A program made the position numbers and the translations under genes. This document shows positions 1 through 5,331 of a stretch of 10,359 nt of DNA, piece after piece; position 1 is the first letter of the stretch; each line of letters starts with the position of its first letter. Source of the DNA: Methanosarcinaceae archaeon (GTDB lineage: Archaea; Halobacteriota; Methanosarcinia; Methanosarcinales; Methanosarcinaceae); contig DQIO01000255.1 of NCBI GenBank assembly GCA_020793555.1, positions 1 to 10,359 on the forward strand. The letters run 5' to 3'. The notes below the pieces were generated by a model, which made no database searches, had not been told where the DNA came from, and saw only the letters and a program-made list of their open reading frames with translations.

Positions 1-41
1 CCCATCACTTTCCGTACTGTTTCTGCTACATTTATTGTCAT
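1..41 (-). CDS. Start of an unidentified protein, cut by the window edge; possibly a DUF1673-type protein
   Basis: Only the first 13 complete codons are present, reading MTINVAETVRKVM and running into a glycine codon at the edge. The ATG overlaps the stop codon of the HTH regulator gene in an ATGA arrangement. A Shine-Dalgarno-like GAGGG (minus strand of 49-53) sits 7 nt before this ATG, inside the end of the upstream gene. The overlap and the ribosome site together argue for a real, translationally coupled gene. From memory, a Methanosarcina family (DUF1673) has N-termini of this style, followed by a Trp-Cys-Pro stretch. Fourteen residues are far too few to be sure, so the family name is a guess while the existence of the gene is fairly well supported. 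Confidence 0.5.
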   Translation of the reverse strand, partial: MTINVAETVRKVM

Positions 42-484
42 ATCAACGCCCTCAATTTCCCAAACAGTTCCTCCGCCAGTTTCGTGGGATCATCCGTTCT
101 TTCAAGTTTGATCTTCATCTCGTCTGCAAAATCCCACAAAAGTTCGATGCACTGCGTATACCTGCTGCATGCGCCGCAGTCCCCTTCGTGCTCGTACCAT
201 ACCTGCACCCCATGTTTTGCTGATACGAATATGATAGCGTTAGCATTAAACGGCATCGAATGCCCAAACAGGATACCGCGCTCGGCATTCATACCCTCCA
301 TCTCGATCTGGTTTGACTGCGCCATCTCAAGCAGTGTGTCTTCAATACGCTTATCCATACTGATGAGCGCCCTGGATACCGCCTGTCGTGAGATATTGAA
401 CGAGCGTGCTATATTGATATTGGGAAGTCCGTCTCGCCGAAGTTTCCAGAACGTAAACTGCTTTTCGTCTATTGGCAGGAACAT
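38..484 (-). CDS. HTH DNA-binding regulator with a C-terminal cysteine cluster, Methanosarcinales type
   Basis: This is a 148-residue soluble protein. Residues about 18-41 (GLPNINIARSFNISRQAVSRAL) form a helix-turn-helix of the sigma-region-4 or resolvase style, with the recognition helix around SRQAVSRAL. A long helix follows (about 44-65), then a small alpha/beta domain containing AIIFVSAKHGVQVWYEHEGDC. Cysteines at 103, 106 and 112 (CGAC, then C six residues on) plus H99 could bind a metal or act as a redox switch; this is inference. I recognise the overall protein as a recurrent Methanosarcinales transcriptional regulator, but I know of no assigned target. Its stop overlaps the start of the next minus-strand gene, so the two are probably one transcript. 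The start codon is supported by a TATA-like box 26 nt upstream, with no Shine-Dalgarno sequence, which fits leaderless translation. The protein could be a local regulator of the coupled downstream gene. Confidence 0.8.
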   Translation of the reverse strand: MFLPIDEKQFTFWKLRRDGLPNINIARSFNISRQAVSRALISMDKRIEDTLLEMAQSNQIEMEGMNAERGILFGHSMPFNANAIIFVSAKHGVQVWYEHEGDCGACSRYTQCIELLWDFADEMKIKLERTDDPTKLAEELFGKLRALI

Positions 485-505
485 GTGTCAATGTATGCGT
501 GTTGA

Positions 506-514
506 CTATTTAAG
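506..514 (-). promoter_or_regulatory. TATA-like box for the HTH regulator gene
   Basis: The minus strand reads CTTAAATAG, centred about 26 nt upstream of the ATG at 484. That is the normal distance from an archaeal TATA box to the transcription start, so the transcript would begin at or next to the start codon. No purine-rich ribosome site lies in between. The match to the archaeal consensus is reasonable but short. Confidence 0.45.
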
Positions 515-670
515 CACTGCGCCATAAATTTAGTATTGAATGAAATATCCGTGCAGGGTCAGTTAAAACTAAAACCAATGCAATAACCTCCACAGGCAGC
601 GCACCCCTTCAACGTTTACCCACAAAACACACAAAAGACAATCCCCTGACCATACCAACCGAGAATACGA

Positions 671-1180
671 TCAATCTGCCGTTTCCATCCCCTTGCAGAT
701 TAAAAATCCCCTCGCACGTTCCGTATACTTATATTCATTGACCTTATCCCAGAATCGTTTGGAATGGTCGGGATACAACAAGTGCGCCATCTCGTGCATG
801 ATAAGATAGTCCAGCACCCATTTTGGCATGTCTGCCAGCCTGTGTGAGATGCGGATCGTGCCTTTTACAGGCGTACAACTGCCATTGCGTGTGTTTTGGT
901 TTGTCACATATTTGATGGATGTTAGTTCCAGTTCCCCATTGAAATGTTTCCTGTTGAACTCATTGAAGCGCGTCTTGAGGTAATCGTCACCATTGAGTTC
1001 TTTTTTGAGGCGCTTTTTCTCAACCTTTGCCATCATCATCTCGATCAGTTCTGATTCTCTTTTTTTGCTCAGCCCTGCTGGAAGATAAACGTGCAGTTTA
1101 TCGTCTACCACTTTAGCCTGTATGGTTTTCTTGCGCTTATGGCTTCTGATGACTTCAATGGACAAATCCTTGTTTTTCAT
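671..1180 (-). CDS. YgjP-like (DUF45) zinc metallopeptidase
   Basis: A 169-residue protein. The N-terminal part is a basic beta-hairpin region (RSHKRKKTIQAKV, residues 12-24) of the kind that opens YgjP/DUF45 proteins. A helical linker at about 40-80 follows. The catalytic part has HEMAH at 129-133, where the two histidines bind zinc and E130 is the general base. A third likely ligand is H139, in the DHSKRFW segment typical of this family. The protein lacks a signal peptide or membrane segment, so it should act in the cytoplasm. It is somewhat shorter than the bacterial YgjP proteins. Substrates of the family are not well defined. Relatives often sit beside restriction-modification loci. Here the gene is divergent from such a locus, but its base composition resembles the host genes, so it may simply flank the island. 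A weak AAGGA lies 12 nt before the ATG. Confidence 0.85.
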   Translation of the reverse strand: MKNKDLSIEVIRSHKRKKTIQAKVVDDKLHVYLPAGLSKKRESELIEMMMAKVEKKRLKKELNGDDYLKTRFNEFNRKHFNGELELTSIKYVTNQNTRNGSCTPVKGTIRISHRLADMPKWVLDYLIMHEMAHLLYPDHSKRFWDKVNEYKYTERARGFLICKGMETAD

Positions 1181-1213
1181 GTTTTGTCTTTATCCTTATT
1201 TGTATATCAGATT

Positions 1214-1223
1214 ATTCATATAA
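1214..1223 (-). promoter_or_regulatory. Possible TATA box for the metallopeptidase gene
   Basis: The minus strand reads TTATATGAAT here, about 35-43 nt upstream of the ATG at 1180. This leaves room for a short leader containing the AAGGA element. The surrounding DNA is very AT-rich, so chance matches are likely and the call is tentative. Confidence 0.3.
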
Positions 1224-1229
1224 TACAAA

Positions 1230-1296
1230 AATTGGATATCGTATTTGACATACATTGTTAATTTGTAGATGAGTGGCTTTGGATATAATTGGATAT
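1230..1296 (+). repeat. Three copies of TTGGATAT in the divergent intergenic region; candidate operator
   Basis: TTGGATAT occurs at 1232-1239, 1279-1286 and 1289-1296. The first and third copies extend to the 10-mer AATTGGATAT (1230-1239 and 1287-1296). The second and third copies start exactly 10 bp apart, which places them on the same face of the helix. Ribbon-helix-helix repressors commonly bind short direct repeats spaced about one turn apart, and the gene for such a protein begins about 100 bp downstream. That it binds here is inference. Confidence 0.4.
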
Positions 1297-1306
1297 TCTC
1301 TTAGAG

Positions 1307-1328
1307 TTATGCTCAATTTATAGCATAA
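1307..1328 (+). promoter_or_regulatory. Inverted repeat upstream of the restriction-modification genes; candidate operator and promoter
   Basis: TTATGCT (1307-1313) and AGCATAA (1322-1328) are perfect 7-bp inverted arms around an 8-bp spacer, CAATTTAT. The TTTATA that spans the spacer end (1317-1322) and a nearby ATTATTTAAG (1327-1336) are both possible TATA boxes for the genes starting at 1393. A protein bound to the arms could therefore block transcription initiation. I did not evaluate chance expectation; AT-rich DNA produces many weak palindromes, but these arms contain GC pairs. Confidence 0.4.
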
Positions 1329-1392
1329 TTATTTAAGTGTTAAAAAATAATAGAAATTTAAAGAGAATCTATAGTAAATATATGGTGAATAT

Positions 1393-1602
1393 ATGGTTTC
1401 ATATAATGGAAAGACTAAGACAAAATATGAAAAAATCGGAATCCCTACAGAGATGGTAGATGAAATCAAAAAAGTAATAGAAAACGATAAAAGATTAGGT
1501 TTTGTTTCTGTTCAAGAGTTTGTAAAGGAATCTGTACGAAAAAATATATTACAATACTCGGAATATTCAACTAAGAAAATTTATGAATTTCTAGAAAATT
1601 AA
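1393..1602 (+). CDS. Small ribbon-helix-helix DNA-binding protein; candidate regulator of the restriction-modification genes
   Basis: The 69-residue product has the layout of archaeal ribbon-helix-helix (MetJ/Arc/CopG-like) proteins. A beta strand lies at about 12-18 (YEKIGIP). Helix A (about 19-32) starts with TEMVDEIKK, a turn LGFVS follows (35-39), and helix B (about 40-52) contains VQEFVKESVRKNI. Such proteins dimerise through the strand, which inserts into the major groove. A GGTGA sits 4 nt before the ATG. The gene is followed after 73 nt by the methyltransferase on the same strand and shares its AT-rich composition, so it probably belongs to the same operon. An autoregulatory role, comparable to the controller proteins of bacterial type II systems, is inference. 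No toxin-like partner is adjacent; the neighbour is a methyltransferase. Confidence 0.7.
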   Translation: MVSYNGKTKTKYEKIGIPTEMVDEIKKVIENDKRLGFVSVQEFVKESVRKNILQYSEYSTKKIYEFLEN

Positions 1603-1664
1603 AATAGAATACAGTTTTACATATGAGTAAATATTAGAACTGCGTACAAGTAAAAAGAACTAAA

Positions 1665-1670
1665 GAAGGT
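1665..1670 (+). promoter_or_regulatory. Ribosome binding site that places the methyltransferase start at 1676
   Basis: GAAGGT ends just before the ATG at 1676, with 6 nt between its GG and that ATG. An in-frame TTG at 1670 overlaps this element and cannot use it, so the ATG is the better start. Confidence 0.6.
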
Positions 1671-1675
1671 TGCAA

Positions 1676-4543
1676 ATGTCAATTTTAAAAAGTCTTGATC
1701 TTTCATCAGATGATTTTAATGAAGAGGATATTTATAGACATAAATCTAACTTTGGTTATGTTTATTTTGTAAAACTATCTGAAACTTTAAACCTTGATGA
1801 TAAAATATATTCTATTCACTGTGATATTTGGAACAAAAATGATTCTGAAGTTTTTGTACTAATCTTAAATGATAGAAAAATTGTTTTATGTGATTCAAAA
1901 ACAAAGCCCACTGAATTCTCTACTCTAGATAATATAAAAATAAATTCATTTGAATACGGCGAGAATTCACCAGAAGCCATTAAATATATGGATCTTTTGA
2001 AGAAGGAAAACATAGATAATGGGTATTTTTGGGAAGAGATTAGCAAGAAACTTCGACAGAGAAAAAGAACTCCTATAGATAAGGATTTGCTAACAAATTT
2101 GATTGATATCAGAGAAAATATTATCAAAATATTAAGTATTAATTCACGTTTTGATCCCTCAGATGTCGCACAAAAATTAATCGATAGATGTCTTTATATT
2201 CGATTTATTGAAGACCGTATGGGATACACCAAGTTACTTGATATCTTTGAGAAATCTGATAAAACAGGATTTTCAGATTTAATTCATCTTTTTGCTTGCT
2301 ATAATAAAACCTTGAACGGAGATATTTTTGATTCTAATCAAATCGACACTGAAAGTGAAGAAGCAATCGATTCACTTAAACGTGTTTTTGGGAAATTCTA
2401 CAAATATTCAGATGGACAAACAACTTTAGTTCCCTACAAATTTGATAAAATACCAATTATTTTAATCAGCAATATATATCAAGAGTTTCTCTCCGGTGAA
2501 AAGAAAAATGGTGAAGGAATGGTTTTCACACCCGAGAACATAGCTGATTTTATGGTTGATTCCGTATTTCAAGAAAAAAATATTTTGAGGAAAGCACAAC
2601 ATGGGACATTGAAAATCTTAGACAGTGCTTGTGGGTCTGGTGTTTTTTTAGTAAAATCTTTTAAGAAAATGCTTGCAGAACGTGAAAAATATTTAAACAT
2701 ATCACTAAGTTTAACAGAAAAACGTCAGTTATTACAAAAGTGTATATATGGAATTGATCTAGATGGAAATGCAATACGTGTTGCAGCTTTCAGCCTATAT
2801 ATTGAAATTTTTGAATCCGTTGACACCGATTTGATTCGGCAAGAAGTGTTTGATAAGCACAAATATGGGACAACACATTTCATGTTTCCTGGACTCTATG
2901 GCACAAATTTAATTGAAGCAAATTCACTACTCGATGAGAATATTTTTGATTTTAAATTCGACTTAATAATAGGAAATCCGCCATGGGGATATAAATTTGA
3001 TGCCAAAGAGAAAAAACAACTGACAAAAAAGAGGAATTTTGTTTCAGATTACCAAAGTTCCCAGCACTTTCTTTTTCAGACAAAAGAATGGATGAAAGAA
3101 GATACTTTAGCATCTATAATTGTCAATATCACGAATTTTACAAACAAAAATGCAATAAAATTTAGAAATGAGTTTGTTAACGAGTACACACTAACTAAAT
3201 TCATTAATATCAGTAAACTTGATGCGTTTGATGAACCAGCGTGCATACTTTATTTCAAACAAAAAAATAAAGAAGAAAACGATATCGAATTTATAGTACC
3301 TGAGAACAGTAAATTCTCAAAATTGACAAATAAATTAATGATTAGAGAAAGCGACAAAAATCTGATTCCTTATGAGAAGATAACAGATGATTCAAGTGGT
3401 GATCGTTACTGGCGCATTGGAACTCTTGGATATACCACATATATGAATCTAATAGATAAAATAGAACACGATAAAGTACTTCTCGGGGAATATGCCACTG
3501 TTAAAATGGGATTAACCCCATATTCTACAAAAAAACATGGTTCAACAAAAGAAGCAAGAAAAATATTTGAAAGTCCAACATGCAAGGGCGAACATTGGCA
3601 CCCATATATTTACTCTACTAAACTAGTCGAGCCCTTTTTTATTTCTGAAAAACACCACTATATCAATTATATCCCAGAAGAATTAGAAAGAGCACGACCT
3701 ATTGAATTATTCCAAGGAAAAAAACTAATAATCGAAAGAATTGGTTCAAATGGAGCAGCTGCTTTCACTGAAAAATTTATGATATTCTCTGGAGCATTCA
3801 TTATACTTAAAACGAAAGAGGATGTACCGCACATATATTATGATTTATTCGAAGCAATAATTAATTCAGCTTTAGGATCATTTTACCTTGATATATTGTA
3901 CAAGCATAGAGAGAAGGGAAATTATCCAAGGTTTAACCTAGAATCTTTGTTAAGCATTCCCATACCGAACATTGATGATAAATCTCAATTGGTAACAGAA
4001 ATTGTGGAAAAAGTAGAAGAGATTCGAATTAAAAAACACGAAGAAGAACTTAAAGAACAATTAAATAATTTGATTTTTTCTTTTTATGATCTTGATTATT
4101 ATGAAAAGTTGCAAATAATGGATTACCAAAATATCAAAAAAAGAAAAGGAAATAATCTTGTACATGCTAACGATTTTAAAGAATATGTTGAATCATTTCA
4201 AAAATCATTTGCCTTTATGCTTGAAGATGGATGCGAATTAAATGCAGATTGTTTTGAATCTGATTTCTTAGGAGCGTTGGTCAGATTCAATATTTCTAAT
4301 GAAAAATTAAAAACAAGATGTAATATGTCAACGACTTTAAAGCAATTAAACCAAATTATTCAAAATGACTACTTACAACAAATAGACAAAGCAGATATTC
4401 TTGAAGAGAAGAATATGACATTTTATAGTGAGAATAATCTTATAATTTATAAGAGCAATCGATTGAAAGATTGGACGCGGGTTGAAGCATTGAATGACGT
4501 TAAGCAAGAGATAGCTGAAATTTATAATCAACTAATTTGTTGA
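1676..4543 (+). CDS. Large N6-adenine DNA methyltransferase with built-in target recognition (type II restriction-modification, gamma class)
   Basis: The 955-residue protein is predicted to methylate the N6 of adenine in a specific site using S-adenosylmethionine. The motif order is that of gamma-class enzymes. FTPENIADFM (about 284-293) is motif X. LDSACGSG (about 315-322) is motif I, which binds the cofactor. IGNPPWG (about 432-438) is catalytic motif IV, with NPPW at 434-437. A type IIG-like amino-terminal region (about 1-160) and a helical region with RFIEDRMGY (about 175-183) precede the core. Residues from about 575 to 770 look like a TaqI/IIG-style target recognition domain ending in RFNLESLLSIPIP. 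A further 150-residue C-terminal region of unknown function contains YKSNRLKDWTRVEALND. I see no helicase motifs, which argues against type I or III, and no clear D...ExK nuclease motif at the N-terminus. The nuclease is probably the separate gene 8 nt downstream. The gene is strongly AT-rich compared with its flanks, suggesting transfer. BREX PglX-type enzymes are related in style, but no other BREX genes are here. Confidence 0.9.
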   Translation: MSILKSLDLSSDDFNEEDIYRHKSNFGYVYFVKLSETLNLDDKIYSIHCDIWNKNDSEVFVLILNDRKIVLCDSKTKPTEFSTLDNIKINSFEYGENSPEAIKYMDLLKKENIDNGYFWEEISKKLRQRKRTPIDKDLLTNLIDIRENIIKILSINSRFDPSDVAQKLIDRCLYIRFIEDRMGYTKLLDIFEKSDKTGFSDLIHLFACYNKTLNGDIFDSNQIDTESEEAIDSLKRVFGKFYKYSDGQTTLVPYKFDKIPIILISNIYQEFLSGEKKNGEGMVFTPENIADFMVDSVFQEKNILRKAQHGTLKILDSACGSGVFLVKSFKKMLAEREKYLNISLSLTEKRQLLQKCIYGIDLDGNAIRVAAFSLYIEIFESVDTDLIRQEVFDKHKYGTTHFMFPGLYGTNLIEANSLLDENIFDFKFDLIIGNPPWGYKFDAKEKKQLTKKRNFVSDYQSSQHFLFQTKEWMKEDTLASIIVNITNFTNKNAIKFRNEFVNEYTLTKFINISKLDAFDEPACILYFKQKNKEENDIEFIVPENSKFSKLTNKLMIRESDKNLIPYEKITDDSSGDRYWRIGTLGYTTYMNLIDKIEHDKVLLGEYATVKMGLTPYSTKKHGSTKEARKIFESPTCKGEHWHPYIYSTKLVEPFFISEKHHYINYIPEELERARPIELFQGKKLIIERIGSNGAAAFTEKFMIFSGAFIILKTKEDVPHIYYDLFEAIINSALGSFYLDILYKHREKGNYPRFNLESLLSIPIPNIDDKSQLVTEIVEKVEEIRIKKHEEELKEQLNNLIFSFYDLDYYEKLQIMDYQNIKKRKGNNLVHANDFKEYVESFQKSFAFMLEDGCELNADCFESDFLGALVRFNISNEKLKTRCNMSTTLKQLNQIIQNDYLQQIDKADILEEKNMTFYSENNLIIYKSNRLKDWTRVEALNDVKQEIAEIYNQLIC

Positions 4544-4545
4544 GG
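4542..4545 (+). promoter_or_regulatory. Ribosome binding site for the nuclease gene, overlapping the methyltransferase stop
   Basis: GAGG overlaps the TGA of the methyltransferase (4541-4543) and lies 6 nt before the ATG at 4552. It rules out the in-frame TTG codons at 4537-4542, which lie upstream of or within it, and suggests coupled translation of the two genes. Confidence 0.6.
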
Positions 4546-4551
4546 AAATTA

Positions 4552-5184
4552 ATGATGTCAACTTGTAGCACCAGGATTCCAAACAAATTTTTATCAAAAT
4601 TATCTGTGAAAAAAGATACAGATATAATTGAAAAATTAATTTTACATCCACTTTTTGAAGCATATGATTTTATCAAATTATCCCCAGATATCCAAATATT
4701 CCATGAAAATGAAATTACTAAAAGAATATATTGGTATATCAGAAATTCTTCATCCATATCTGATCAAATTGAACAACATTTAATAAACGTAACATATCGG
4801 CCAAAAGAAGTAAACCGTGTGAAAAATAAATATGATGAATCTGAACCTGATTTAGTCTTTTTCATAGCTCGCAACTGTAATTTTGCCTTTGAAACTAAAA
4901 GAATTTATGGAAAAGGTTATACTGAATATGTTGGAGATGGGGGGTTAGGATGTTTTCTAACAGAGAAATATTCTAAAGATGAACGCAATGCAGGCATGAT
5001 TGCATATGTTCAAAAAGGTGATTTTTCACTCGTTCAAAAAAAAATCGCAGCGAAAATTAGTGAAAGTGATTGCATTGAATTAAGAGAAGACATAGGAATT
5101 GATTATGTGATATCCTCAACACATACGAGATCATCATCAAGCATGCATATTACAATATTCCATTTATTTTTTGACTTGACTTGA
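4552..5184 (+). CDS. PD-(D/E)XK nuclease-fold protein, probable restriction endonuclease partner
   Basis: This 210-residue protein carries the signature of the PD-(D/E)XK nuclease fold. A first-helix glutamate lies in HENEITKRI (E54). SEPDLVFFI supplies the metal-binding aspartate (D100), and FAFETKR supplies E114 and K116. The spacing of 13 residues between D100 and E114 is normal for the fold. The C-terminal part reads DYVISSTHTRS and then ITIFHLFFDL, a pattern I associate with uncharacterised nuclease proteins next to methyltransferases. It contains no recognition domain that I can identify, so specificity may come from the methyltransferase. The ATG at 4552 or the one at 4555 could be used; the GAGG site suits both. 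The gene starts 8 nt after the methyltransferase and shares its AT-rich composition. An A9 run at 5036-5044 lies inside the frame. Restriction activity is inferred from the fold and the context. Confidence 0.75.
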   Translation: MMSTCSTRIPNKFLSKLSVKKDTDIIEKLILHPLFEAYDFIKLSPDIQIFHENEITKRIYWYIRNSSSISDQIEQHLINVTYRPKEVNRVKNKYDESEPDLVFFIARNCNFAFETKRIYGKGYTEYVGDGGLGCFLTEKYSKDERNAGMIAYVQKGDFSLVQKKIAAKISESDCIELREDIGIDYVISSTHTRSSSSMHITIFHLFFDLT

Positions 5185-5270
5185 ATGGTAAACTGATAAA
5201 TTTATTAAATAACATTCAGGACAATAACACTTTTGAGTTGTCAAAGAACATATTCTAAAAACTTAATTTA

Positions 5271-5278
5271 TTTATATA
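5271..5278 (+). promoter_or_regulatory. TATA box for the mutS-mutL operon
   Basis: TTTATATA is close to the archaeal consensus and lies 53 nt before the mutS ATG. A transcript would start around 5300 and carry a leader of about 30 nt with a weak AAGGT (5319-5323), 8 nt before the start codon. This suggests mutS is transcribed independently of the restriction-modification genes. The rest of the 5185-5331 gap holds no gene; a weak 5-bp hairpin with arms TTTGA and TCAAA lies at 5232-5245. Confidence 0.55.
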
Positions 5279-5331
5279 CAATCTTGATGATGAAGTGAGA
5301 GCGACATAAACAAAACCCAAGGTACCATAAA

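Noticed and set aside
84..527. Plus-strand open frame of 147 codons overlapping the HTH regulator
   Set aside because: The minus-strand frame has a clear HTH, a coupled downstream start and a TATA box. The plus-strand product is Ser/Ile/Cys-rich with no domain, which is typical of an antisense shadow.
1393..1602. Toxin-antitoxin module with the ribbon-helix-helix protein as antitoxin
   Set aside because: No small toxin gene adjoins it; the next gene is the methyltransferase 73 nt downstream, so a regulator of that operon is the simpler reading.
1676..5184. BREX, DISARM or type I restriction locus
   Set aside because: There is no helicase, ATPase, phosphatase or separate specificity subunit in the block, and the flanking genes are unrelated. 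Only a methyltransferase and a nuclease are present.
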